Below are positions 1 to 7,480 of a DNA stretch of 64,000 bases, in pieces (the stretch's first letter is position 1; each line of letters begins with the position of its first letter). Location: assembly GCF_002050515.1 (NCBI RefSeq), contig NZ_LTAY01000048.1, forward strand, positions 1-64,000, read 5' to 3'. The position numbers were made by a program, and so were the translations under genes. Source of the stretch: Clostridium thermobutyricum DSM 4928. Its GTDB lineage: Bacteria; Bacillota; Clostridia; Clostridiales; Clostridiaceae. Below the pieces are notes generated by a model. That model was not told where the DNA came from. It made no database searches and saw only the letters and a program-made list of their open reading frames with translations.

Positions 1-206
1 GTGAAGTAGTAGTTGCTGATACAAAAGCAAACTTACAAGCAAGAGTAGATGCAGAATTCGGAGCTTGCCAAGGTAAGAAAGAATTAGCTACATTAGCTAA
101 ACAATTAAACTTAGATGCAATCCATGATACAGTTCACGAAATGTGTAAAGACGAAGCTAGACATGGAAGAGCATTCAAAGGTTTATTAGACAGATATTTC
201 GCATAA
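1..206 (+). CDS. Reverse rubrerythrin (NADH peroxidase), 3' end only
   Basis: The window opens inside this gene; 67 codons remain, read from base 3. The visible residues are the end of a ferritin-like diiron domain with the ligand-type motif DEARHG near the C-terminus (E-x-x-R-H pattern of rubrerythrins). The wording around it ([34 protein letters not shown]) is typical of clostridial reverse rubrerythrins, which have rubredoxin at the N-terminus and the diiron domain at the C-terminus and reduce hydrogen peroxide at the expense of NADH. The N-terminal rubredoxin part lies outside the window, so the domain order is inferred from the family. A rho-independent terminator follows. Confidence 0.85.
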   Translation, partial: EVVVADTKANLQARVDAEFGACQGKKELATLAKQLNLDAIHDTVHEMCKDEARHGRAFKGLLDRYFA

Positions 207-249
207 TTTTATAGATAGAACAAAACAATTTACTACTAAATCCCTTAGA

Positions 250-280
250 AAAGAGCTATTTTATATAGCTCTTTTTATTT
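250..280 (+). terminator. Rho-independent terminator after rubrerythrin
   Basis: Inverted repeat AAAGAGCTA (250-258) / TAGCTCTTT (266-274) with a 7-nt loop, running into a T-rich tail. It lies 44 bp after the rubrerythrin stop codon. Confidence 0.85.
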
Positions 281-371
281 TTGTTTAAAAAGCTATATCT
301 TAAAAAGAATATAAATTAAATACTAGGACAAAATATATTTAAACTTAGATTTATTTAAAGGAGTGATATTA

Positions 372-734
372 ATGCCAACTTTAGGATGTAGCGTACAAAA
401 TTGTGTTAATAATGAAGGTGGATTTTGTGGGGCAAATACTATAATAGTAGATGGAGAAGAAGCTTACACAAGTTCACAAACTCAATGTGAAACTTATAGA
501 CCTGAAACTCTAACTAATGCTTTTAAAGCTATGACAAATACAAATTTTCCAGGAGAAATAGCACAAATATTTTCTAGTAGGGAAGAAATTCTTATTACTC
601 CGGAGGTAGAGTGTACAGCTAAGAATTGTTTCTATAATGCAAATAATAGATGTGAAGCGAGAAATATAATGATTGTAGAAAATAGAGAAAATGAAATGAA
701 AAATCAATGTGAAACTTTTTTAGATAATCATTAA
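372..734 (+). CDS. DUF1540 domain protein (two cysteine-rich repeats)
   Basis: 120 residues. Two similar cysteine motifs are seen: near the N-terminus CSVQNCVNN...FCGANTI...QCETY, and near the C-terminus CTAKNCFYN...RCEARNI...QCETF. This is the DUF1540 pattern (C-x4-C-x7-C-x17-C or close), common in clostridia and probably metal binding; no function is established. ATG at 372 is chosen because AAAGGAG (357-363) sits 8 nt upstream; an in-frame GTG at 363 would overlap that ribosome binding site. The gene is followed 19 bp later by a small peptide gene with its own strong ribosome binding site, so the two are probably co-transcribed. Confidence 0.8.
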   Translation: MPTLGCSVQNCVNNEGGFCGANTIIVDGEEAYTSSQTQCETYRPETLTNAFKAMTNTNFPGEIAQIFSSREEILITPEVECTAKNCFYNANNRCEARNIMIVENRENEMKNQCETFLDNH

Positions 735-753
735 AGCCAAAGGAGGAATAGAT

Positions 754-876
754 ATGATCATAGAAATTAGAAGAGGTAGATATACAAATACATTAAGAAA
801 AGCAAGAATGATTAAAGCTATTGGATATGGATTAGTGAGTTTAGGTGCAGTTATAATAGCAAAATCTATGAAATAA
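754..876 (+). CDS. Small 40-residue protein with one hydrophobic helix
   Basis: 40 residues: a basic N-terminal half (IEIRRGRYTNTLRKARMIK) followed by a hydrophobic, probably membrane-spanning stretch (AIGYGLVSLGAVIIA) and a short KSMK tail. The ribosome binding site AAAGGAGGA (739-747) is very strong and well placed, which supports real translation. It directly follows the DUF1540 gene and is closed by a hairpin. I do not recognise a family; a membrane-anchored small protein is an inference from the hydropathy. Confidence 0.6.
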   Translation: MIIEIRRGRYTNTLRKARMIKAIGYGLVSLGAVIIAKSMK

Positions 877-918
877 AATTTAAAGCATAACTTATTATTT
901 TAGGTTATGCTTTAAATT
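877..918 (+). terminator. Hairpin ending the DUF1540 unit
   Basis: A 15-bp perfect inverted repeat, AATTTAAAGCATAAC (877-891) and its complement at 904-918, starts directly at the stop codon of the 40-residue gene. The tail is AT-rich but not a clean T-run. Confidence 0.7.
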
Positions 919-1025
919 ATTTAAAAAGGACAAGCTGTTGATAATAGAAGATAATTCTATGATGGAAAGTAAGCTTAGAGTTATGATATAATTAAACGAA
1001 AATAACGAGGAAAAGGTGAAATAAC

Positions 1026-2393
1026 GTGGTAGAAAAGAATAAAGAATATACTTTAGATATAATTTCACAAGGATATGAAGGCGAAGGAATTGCTAAAATT
1101 GAAGGATATCCAATTTTTATAGAAGGAGCATTAAAGGGAGAGAAGGTTAATGCTAAAATAGTTAAAGTAAAGAAAAATTTTGCTTATGGAAAGCTTGTAA
1201 ATATAGAAAAAGAATCATTAGGGAGAGAAGAGCCTAAATGTGAATTTTATAAGAGATGTGGTGGATGTAAAACACAACATATGGATTATAAAAGACAATT
1301 AGATTTTAAATGGGAAAGAGTTAAAGATTGTGTTAAAAAAATAGGGGGACTTTCAGAAGATTTAGTAAAGTATCCTATAGGAATGGAAGAGAATCCATAT
1401 AGATATAGAAATAAAGTACAACTTCCTGTTGGTACTATTAATGGAGAACTTAAAATAGGATTTTATGCCCAAAGAAGTCATGACATAATTGATATAGATA
1501 AATGTATTATTCAAGATGAAAAAGCTGATAAAGTAAGAGAAATAAGTAAAAAGTGGATGCTTGAAAATAATATAAGACCTGCTTTTAAAGATGCTAAGTT
1601 TGATAAAAAAGGTTTAATAAGACATATAATGATAAGAACTGGCTTTAAAACTGGTGAAGTAATGGTTGTTTTAGTAAGTACTAAGAAAGATATACCACAT
1701 TTAGATAAGTTTATAGAAGAAATAAAGAATAGTATAGATGGAATTAAAAGTATAGTTTTAAATATAAATAAAGAAGATACAAATGTAATCTTAGGATTAG
1801 ACTGTATAACTCTTTGGGGCGAAGATACTATACAAGATTATATTGGTGAATTTAAATTTAATATAAGTCCATTGTCATTCTTCCAAGTAAATCCTATACA
1901 AACTGAGGTTTTATATAATAAAGCATTAGAATATGCAAAATTAAATGGAGAAGAAACAGTGTTTGATGCTTATTGTGGAACAGGAACAATAACATTATTT
2001 TTATCTAAAAAAGCTAAGAAAGTTTATGGAGTAGAAATAATTGAACCAGCAATAATAAATGCAAGAGAAAATGCTAAATTAAATGGAATAAATAATGCAG
2101 AATTTTTTGTGGGTAAATCAGAAGAAGTAATACCTGATTTAATAGATAGAGGAATAAAAGCAGATACAATAGTAGTTGATCCACCAAGAAAGGGATGTGA
2201 TATTAAACTATTAGAAGCTATAGGAAGAGTAAAGCCAAATAGAGTAGTTTATGTATCATGTGATCCTTCAACTTTAGGAAGAGATTTAAAAATATTAGAA
2301 GGGCAGGGATATGAAACTATTGAAGTTCAGCCAGTTGATATGTTTCCTCAAACAAGTCATATAGAAAATGTTGCATGGTTAGCAAAAAAATAA
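1026..2393 (+). CDS. rlmD: 23S rRNA (uracil-5-)-methyltransferase, RlmD/RlmCD type
   Basis: 455 residues. An N-terminal TRAM domain (about 5-60) is followed by four cysteines that fit an Fe-S cluster site (C72, C78, C81, C160), and a C-terminal SAM-dependent methyltransferase domain with DAYCGTGT (314-321), DPPRKG (385-390) and the catalytic-cysteine motif [13 protein letters not shown] (C412). The family methylates uracil C5 in 23S rRNA; clostridial members may modify one or two positions, so whether it is RlmD or RlmCD cannot be decided here. GTG start chosen because AAAGGTGA (1012-1019) lies 6 nt upstream. It is a single gene with a terminator of its own. Confidence 0.9.
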   Translation: MVEKNKEYTLDIISQGYEGEGIAKIEGYPIFIEGALKGEKVNAKIVKVKKNFAYGKLVNIEKESLGREEPKCEFYKRCGGCKTQHMDYKRQLDFKWERVKDCVKKIGGLSEDLVKYPIGMEENPYRYRNKVQLPVGTINGELKIGFYAQRSHDIIDIDKCIIQDEKADKVREISKKWMLENNIRPAFKDAKFDKKGLIRHIMIRTGFKTGEVMVVLVSTKKDIPHLDKFIEEIKNSIDGIKSIVLNINKEDTNVILGLDCITLWGEDTIQDYIGEFKFNISPLSFFQVNPIQTEVLYNKALEYAKLNGEETVFDAYCGTGTITLFLSKKAKKVYGVEIIEPAIINARENAKLNGINNAEFFVGKSEEVIPDLIDRGIKADTIVVDPPRKGCDIKLLEAIGRVKPNRVVYVSCDPSTLGRDLKILEGQGYETIEVQPVDMFPQTSHIENVAWLAKK

Positions 2394-2444
2394 GTTAATT
2401 TAAAAAAATATATATACTAGATTATTATAAATATTTTAATAAAG

Positions 2445-2475
2445 AAGAACTTCAATAATTTGAAGTTCTTTTTAT
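2445..2475 (+). terminator. Terminator of the rRNA methyltransferase gene
   Basis: Perfect 11-bp stem AAGAACTTCAA (2445-2455) / TTGAAGTTCTT (2460-2470) with a TAAT loop and a T-rich tail. Confidence 0.9.
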
Positions 2476-2507
2476 ATAGAATTATTTTAATATAATAATT
2501 TAAATTT

Positions 2508-2557
2508 AAAAGAACCTATCACAATAATGCTTTAAGCAGAATTATAATAGGTTCTTT
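2508..2557 (-). terminator. Terminator of the small-peptide array (minus strand)
   Basis: AAAGAACCTAT (2508-2518) pairs with ATAGGTTCTTT (2547-2557). On the minus strand the right arm is read first and the stem is followed by a TTTTAAATTT-type tail. It lies 48 bp beyond the stop codon of the last peptide gene. Confidence 0.7.
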
Positions 2558-2604
2558 ATTTAGAAAATCCAATCTTGGCTTATAAAGAAGAGTAAAATCT
2601 AACT

Positions 2605-2697
2605 TTATAAGCCTAAATACTCTCCTGGACTATCCTCAGCTGAAGTTGCACTTTCAGCTTCTTTAGTGTGAATGTTTTGGTTCCATTGATTATTCAT
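2605..2697 (-). CDS. Small peptide, array copy 1 (30 residues)
   Basis: Starts MNNQWNQNIHTKEA, identical to the other two copies, then ESATSAEDSPGEYLGL. The start is fixed by a GAGGAGGGA ribosome binding site 7-8 nt upstream. No signal peptide or hydrophobic segment; the C-terminal half is acidic. The stop codon lies inside the left arm of the unit's hairpin. It is the last copy in the direction of transcription. Conserved frame length, conserved ribosome binding sites and conserved N-terminus across three copies argue for translation, but I do not recognise the family. Signal peptide precursor, RiPP-like precursor or regulatory peptide are all possible. Confidence 0.65.
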   Translation of the reverse strand: MNNQWNQNIHTKEAESATSAEDSPGEYLGL

Positions 2698-2793
2698 CTC
2701 TATTCCCTCCTCATTCAAATATGATTTTACAATCTAACATAAAATCTTATTTTCGCTTATAAAGTAGAATAAAATCTAACTTTATAAGCGTAA

Positions 2794-2874
2794 TTACACT
2801 GTTGGATTATCCTCATCTGAATTTGCATAGGCAGCTTCTTTAGTGTGAATGTTTTGGTTCCATTGATTATTCAT
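2794..2874 (-). CDS. Small peptide, array copy 2 (26 residues)
   Basis: Starts MNNQWNQNIHTKEA, then AYANSDEDNPTV. It is four residues shorter than the other copies because a TAT codon in copies 1 and 3 is TAA here; the rest of the alignment has no length change, so the frame and downstream hairpin are preserved. Same GGAGGG ribosome binding site and same upstream sequence as copy 1. Function unknown. Confidence 0.65.
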   Translation of the reverse strand: MNNQWNQNIHTKEAAYANSDEDNPTV

Positions 2875-2958
2875 CTCTATTCCCTCCTCATTCAAATATG
2901 ATTTTACAATCTAATATAAAATCTTATTTTCGCTTATAAAGTAGAGTGAAATCTAACT

Positions 2959-3051
2959 TTATAAGCCTAAATACTCTCCTGGACTATCCTCGTCCGAACA
3001 TGCATAGGCAGCTTCTTTAGTATGAATGTTTTGGTTCCATTGATTATTCAT
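2959..3051 (-). CDS. Small peptide, array copy 3 (30 residues, contains Cys)
   Basis: Starts MNNQWNQNIHTKEA, then AYACSDEDSPGEYLGL. It is the first copy in the direction of transcription and the only one with a cysteine. Its tail matches copy 1 (SPGEYLGL) whereas its middle (AYA) matches copy 2, a mosaic pattern. Ribosome binding site GGAGGG as in the other copies. Function unknown. The promoter should lie between 3052 and 3200, but I see no convincing -35/-10 pair there. Confidence 0.65.
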   Translation of the reverse strand: MNNQWNQNIHTKEAAYACSDEDSPGEYLGL

Positions 3052-3213
3052 CTCTATTCCCTCCTCATTCAATTGGATTTTACAATAATAGTATGTGAGA
3101 AAAAAATATTTTTATACATTAAAAATATTTTATTTAAATGTAAATTAAATATTAGGCATAAAGTGATAAAATAAATATTGTAACATAAGAAAAAATATAA
3201 GAAGGAGTTGTTT

Positions 3214-4416
3214 ATGAAAAAAGTATGTAGAAACATAATAACTATAATGTATGCTTTAGTGATAGGAGGGATAATAGGATTTTTTACTTGGCTATTTTTA
3301 TTATTAGTATATTTAGGAATACATTTATTTTGGGATGAATTTATACTTAAGTTAAATAAATCCTTTATATTAATAGCGTGTATAATAGGTGGTATATTAG
3401 TTGGTATATGTGAAAAATATATAGGAAAATATCCTAAGTCTATGAATCTCGTTTTAAAAGAGTATAAAGAAAATAAAGCTGTAGAATATAAGAGTTTACC
3501 AAAATCTTTGATAAAAACATTTATAATACTATGGTTTGGAGGTACAGTTGGACCAGAAGCAGCATTAAGTGGAATGATTGGTGGACTAGCTACTTTATCA
3601 GGGGAGTTTCTAAAGTATGGGGTTAAGAGAGTAGAAAATAATGTTGCTATAAGTAGTCTATCTACAACTAAATTAATATTTTCAGGTCCATTATATGGCT
3701 TTTATAGTTTTGTAAATAAAGATGATTTAGAGAAAATAAAAATAATAAAAAAAATAGTATATGGAATAACTATTTTCTCAGGGATAATTATTTTTTTTAT
3801 TTTTGAAAGAATAGATGATAAAGTATCATTTATAACTAAGTTTACTAATATAGTAGTAGGACGAAGAGAATTAATATTTATAGTACCTTTGTTTGTTGTA
3901 GGAATATTAATGGTTATGTATACAAAGTTTTTAGATGGTTTCGTTGAAAGAGTATTCAAACCTTTGCAAAAGTATAATTTAATTAAGGGGATTATAGGAG
4001 GTATAGTATTAGGTGGATTAGCTATACTATTACCATATATTTTATTTTCAGGAGAGCATACATTAAAAAGTTTAATAGTTCAAAGTAGCTCTTTAGGACC
4101 TAAAATTTTAATTGCAATAGCTTTAATTAAATTATTCTCAAATAAAGTTTGTGCAAATACAGGATGGATTGGTGGACCTATATTTCCATTAATGTTTTCA
4201 GGAGCAGCAATTGGAATGGCTATTTCTTACTTAGTAGGAATTAATTTAGCATTTTCAGCTTGTATAGTAATGAGTACTTTATTGGCAGGAGTAATGAAGA
4301 ATTATAAATTAACTATTGTATTACTAATATTATTTTTTAAGATTAAGCTTTGGATATTTATAATTGTTACAGCAGTTTTATCAGATTTTATATTTAAGAA
4401 TGTGATTAAAATATAG
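3214..4416 (+). CDS. ClC family chloride channel/transporter
   Basis: 400 residues, almost wholly hydrophobic with about ten membrane segments. Two ClC-type signatures are visible: GGTVGPEAALSG (GxxxGPE element) and later NTGWIGGPIFPLMFSGAAIG (GG-x-F-x-P element). ClC proteins are dimeric anion channels or H+/Cl- (or F-) antiporters in the cytoplasmic membrane; the substrate cannot be read from the sequence. ATG at 3214 is chosen over an upstream in-frame TTG because AAGGAG (3202-3207) is 6 nt from it. It is divergent from the small-peptide array and stands alone. Confidence 0.8.
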   Translation: MKKVCRNIITIMYALVIGGIIGFFTWLFLLLVYLGIHLFWDEFILKLNKSFILIACIIGGILVGICEKYIGKYPKSMNLVLKEYKENKAVEYKSLPKSLIKTFIILWFGGTVGPEAALSGMIGGLATLSGEFLKYGVKRVENNVAISSLSTTKLIFSGPLYGFYSFVNKDDLEKIKIIKKIVYGITIFSGIIIFFIFERIDDKVSFITKFTNIVVGRRELIFIVPLFVVGILMVMYTKFLDGFVERVFKPLQKYNLIKGIIGGIVLGGLAILLPYILFSGEHTLKSLIVQSSSLGPKILIAIALIKLFSNKVCANTGWIGGPIFPLMFSGAAIGMAISYLVGINLAFSACIVMSTLLAGVMKNYKLTIVLLILFFKIKLWIFIIVTAVLSDFIFKNVIKI

Positions 4417-4601
4417 TTAAAAATATTTGAATTATATAATATTTTAAAATATATCTAAAGTTAAAGATAAAAAATTAAATTAATAAAAAACTAATAGAAG
4501 AGAAAAGTTAGATATAGAAAAAATAAAAAAACTATATAAAAAAGGTTTATTAATAAAAATAATTTAAATATATATAACTTATAATTTGAGGTGATTTAAA
4601 T

Positions 4602-4889
4602 ATGAAAATTTTAGTTATGGAAATTACTATGAGAGTCTCTTTTGTAAATTCGCTAAAAGAAAAAAGAATGATTCTTAGAAGTATAAGAGATAAATTAAAA
4701 AATAAATTTAATATATCAATAGCTGAAACTGGAGATAATGATAATCATAAATCTATAGTTTTAGGGCTATGTTCTGTTTCATCTGATAAAAATGTATTAG
4801 AAAATACATCAGAGAAAATTATAAGTTTTATAGAAGAAAATTTAGATGGAGAAATAATAGATATTTATAGTGAAATAGAACACTATTAG
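4602..4889 (+). CDS. DUF503 (YlxP-like) protein
   Basis: 95 residues. The N-terminal pattern LVMEITMRVSFVNSLKEKRM followed by RSIRDKLKNKFNISIAE is typical of DUF503, a small alpha/beta family; Bacillus YlxP is encoded with rbfA and translation genes. Here it stands alone. A GAGGTGAT ribosome binding site precedes the ATG. A terminator follows at 4932. Confidence 0.8.
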   Translation: MKILVMEITMRVSFVNSLKEKRMILRSIRDKLKNKFNISIAETGDNDNHKSIVLGLCSVSSDKNVLENTSEKIISFIEENLDGEIIDIYSEIEHY

Positions 4890-4931
4890 TTAAGATATTA
4901 ATTATTATGAAGAGGCATATTTTAATAGTTT

Positions 4932-4965
4932 AAAGCTACATGTAAATTATATGTAGCTTTTTTAT
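4932..4965 (+). terminator. Terminator after the DUF503 gene
   Basis: AAAGCTACAT (4932-4941) / ATGTAGCTTT (4951-4960) with a 9-nt loop and TTTTT tail. The remainder of the 370-bp gap to the next gene is AT-rich; apart from the promoter at 5188 nothing else is recognised. Confidence 0.9.
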
Positions 4966-5187
4966 TGCAAAATAATTGAAAAATGAAGTATAATTTACAC
5001 ATTGAGAAAAAATTGGAGGTGAGGATATTAATTAGATAACTTAATTTGGATATATCAAATAAAATATGAAAATGTTGTCGTAAAATATAAAAAAAATCTA
5101 AATTTAAGAATATTCGATATTTATGGACATATGTAATTAAGAATAGAGTATTTTTTTGAAAATATTTTTAGTTTTTTTCATTAACTA

Positions 5188-5215
5188 TGTACAAGAAAAA
5201 ATTTAAGAGTATAAT
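5188..5215 (+). promoter_or_regulatory. Putative promoter of the ABC exporter pair
   Basis: TGTACA (5188-5193), 16-bp spacer, TATAAT (5210-5215), about 45 bp before the first start codon. The -10 is perfect; the -35 matches 4 of 6. Confidence 0.55.
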
Positions 5216-5260
5216 ATCCATATAAAGTAAAAATAGTAAAATTTTAAGGGTGGTATGAGA

Positions 5261-7480
5261 ATGTTTAAATTATTTAAGTACTTGAAGCCATTTTTAGTGT
5301 TAATAGCAGCAGTTATTTTCCTTTTAGTAATTCAAGCAAGTACTGATTTATCTTTGCCAGATTATACTGCAAAGATAGTTAATGTTGGAATTCAACAAGG
5401 GGGAATAGAAGAAGCTGTTCCTATAGCAATAAGAGAAAAAGAAATGGATAAAGTTATGTTATTTTTAAATGATAAACAGAAAGATGAGATAAAAGAGAAT
5501 TATAAATTACTTAGCAAGAAAGATTTATCAGAAGAAGAATTTGATAATAAAGTTAATGAATATAAGGCTTTAGAAAATGAAAATATTTATGAGCTTATTA
5601 CTGATGATAAAGATAAACTTGATGAACTAAGTAATATTATGAGTGAAGCTTTAATGAGTGTTAAGGGATTAGAAATGGCTTATGAAAAGGGAGCTATTCC
5701 TAACATACCAAATAACATTAATATTTGGGAAATGCTAAACAAAATGCCAAAAGAAAATTTTAAAATATTACAAACACAAATTGAAGAAAAGTTTAAAGAG
5801 TTAGATAAAGAAATTTTAAAACAAGGTTCTATAAGTGCAATTTCGGCAGAATATAAAGAAATAGGAATAGATACTGAAAAAATGCAAACAAGCTACATAT
5901 TTATAGCTGGAGCTAAGATGTTAGGCATAGCTTTAATTGGTATGTTAGCTGCAATTGGAGTAGGATATTTAGGATCTAAAGTAGCTGCAGGATTCGGTAA
6001 AAATTTAAGACATGATGTTTTTAAAAAGGTTATTTCTTTTTCTAATACTGAATTTGATAAAATATCAACTGCTTCTCTTATAACTAGAAGTACAAATGAT
6101 ATTCAACAAGTTCAGATGTTTACTATGATAATGCTTAAAATGATGTTTTATGCTCCAATTTTAGCTATAGGAGGTATAATAAAAGTTCTAAAAACTGATA
6201 CTTCTATGGCATGGATAATTGGAGTTGGAGTATTAGGAATTTTAATTTTAGTTTCAATTTTATTTAAATTTGCAGTTCCTAAATCTAAAATAATTCAAAA
6301 GCTTGTTGATAAATTAAACTTAGTAACTAGAGAAGGACTTACAGGTATGCTAGTTATAAGAGCTTTTGGAACTCAAAAGATAGAAGAAGAAAAATTTGAT
6401 AAAACTAATTTAGATTTAACAAAAACAAATATTTATTTAAATAGAATTATGGCTATGATGATGCCAGTTATGATGTTTATTATGAATGGTATGACTGTAT
6501 TAATTGTTTGGATTGGAGCTCATAATATAGATACAGGAAGTATACAAGTAGGAGATATGATGGCATTTATTCAATATGCAATGCAAATAATGATGGCATT
6601 CTTAATGTTATCAATGCTTACAGTAATGCTTCCAAGAGCAGCTGTTTCAGCAACTCGTGTAGCTGAAGTGTTAGAAACAGAACCAGCTATAAAAGATCCT
6701 AAAGAAAGTAAAGATTTTGATATAGAAAAGAATGGGGTAGTAGAGTTTAGAAATGTTTCGTTTAAATATCCAAATGCAGAGGAAAATATATTAAGTAATA
6801 TAGATTTTGTTGCAAAACCTGGACAAACTACTGCTTTCATAGGAAGTACTGGAAGTGGAAAATCTACTGTAGTTAATTTAATTCCTAGATTTTTTGATGT
6901 TACTGAAGGTGAAATATATGTAAATGGAGTAGATATAAGAGATGTAAAAGCCCATGATTTAAGAGAACAAATAGGGTATATTCCTCAAAAAGGAGTTTTA
7001 TTCTCTGGAACTATAAAAAGTAATATTACTTATGGAAGAGAAAATGCTACTGAAAGTGAGATAAGAGAAGCAGCTAGAATATCTCAAGCCTTAGAGTTTA
7101 TTGAAGCTAAGGAAAAAGGGTTTGATTCTGAAATAGCACAAAGTGGTTCAAATGTTTCTGGCGGACAAAAACAGAGACTATCAATTGCTCGTGCTCTTGC
7201 GAAAAAACCTAAAATATATATTTTTGATGATAGTTTTAGTGCTTTAGATTTAAAAACAGATGCAAAGCTTAGAAAAGAGTTAAGCTTAAATGTTAAAGAT
7301 TCAACTATTCTTATAGTTGCTCAAAGAATTAGTACTATTATTAATGCTGATCAAATAATTGTGCTTGATGAAGGAGAAATAAAAGGAATAGGAACTCATA
7401 AGGATCTTATAAAAAATTGTGAAGTTTATAAACAAATAGCTTTATCACAACTTTCAGAAGAGGAGGTGTGCCATGAGTAA
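5261..7480 (+). CDS. ABC exporter half-transporter A, long form with degenerate catalytic site
   Basis: 739 residues, longer than the usual 570-600. After the first membrane helix there is an insert of about 150 charged residues, then the remaining helices and an ATPase domain with Walker A GSTGSGKST (528-536), VSGGQKQR signature and Walker B IYIFDD. The position of the catalytic glutamate is Asp657 (FDDS instead of DE). This is the pattern of the degenerate half of heterodimeric exporters such as BmrCD, LmrCD and TM287/288. It overlaps the next gene by 8 bp and should pair with it. ATG 5261 is preferred to ATG 5255 because AAGGGTGG (5246-5253) is only 1 nt from the latter. Substrate unknown; drug or lipid-like compounds are typical. 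Confidence 0.85.
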   Translation: MFKLFKYLKPFLVLIAAVIFLLVIQASTDLSLPDYTAKIVNVGIQQGGIEEAVPIAIREKEMDKVMLFLNDKQKDEIKENYKLLSKKDLSEEEFDNKVNEYKALENENIYELITDDKDKLDELSNIMSEALMSVKGLEMAYEKGAIPNIPNNINIWEMLNKMPKENFKILQTQIEEKFKELDKEILKQGSISAISAEYKEIGIDTEKMQTSYIFIAGAKMLGIALIGMLAAIGVGYLGSKVAAGFGKNLRHDVFKKVISFSNTEFDKISTASLITRSTNDIQQVQMFTMIMLKMMFYAPILAIGGIIKVLKTDTSMAWIIGVGVLGILILVSILFKFAVPKSKIIQKLVDKLNLVTREGLTGMLVIRAFGTQKIEEEKFDKTNLDLTKTNIYLNRIMAMMMPVMMFIMNGMTVLIVWIGAHNIDTGSIQVGDMMAFIQYAMQIMMAFLMLSMLTVMLPRAAVSATRVAEVLETEPAIKDPKESKDFDIEKNGVVEFRNVSFKYPNAEENILSNIDFVAKPGQTTAFIGSTGSGKSTVVNLIPRFFDVTEGEIYVNGVDIRDVKAHDLREQIGYIPQKGVLFSGTIKSNITYGRENATESEIREAARISQALEFIEAKEKGFDSEIAQSGSNVSGGQKQRLSIARALAKKPKIYIFDDSFSALDLKTDAKLRKELSLNVKDSTILIVAQRISTIINADQIIVLDEGEIKGIGTHKDLIKNCEVYKQIALSQLSEEEVCHE

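Larger units (their letters stand above)
2577..3086 (-). repeat. Three tandem 177-bp units, each a peptide gene plus hairpin
   Basis: Units begin at 2577, 2754 and 2931, an exact 177-bp spacing; the start codons (2697, 2874, 3051) and inverted repeats are spaced the same way. Each unit holds, in minus-strand order, a conserved leader with a GGAGGG ribosome binding site, a short reading frame with an invariant 5' part and variable 3' part, and a stem GCTTATAAAG / CTTTATAAGC at its end (2577-2587/2603-2613, 2754-2764/2780-2790, 2931-2941/2957-2966). The third unit loses similarity after about 3086, beyond which lies the unit's own upstream region. Confidence 0.9.

Noticed and set aside
2605-3051. 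AgrD-type autoinducing peptide or lanthipeptide precursor
   Set aside because: Only one copy has a cysteine, there is no amphipathic leader as in AgrD, and no agrB, LanM, radical SAM or peptidase gene is near.
2577-3086. CRISPR-like array because of regular repeats
   Set aside because: The period is 177 bp, and repeats carry reading frames with ribosome binding sites; there are no 25-40 bp repeats with unique spacers and no cas genes.
5017-5040. GGAGGTGAGG ribosome-binding-like sequence before 5040
   Set aside because: No start codon with an open frame follows; likely chance or a remnant.
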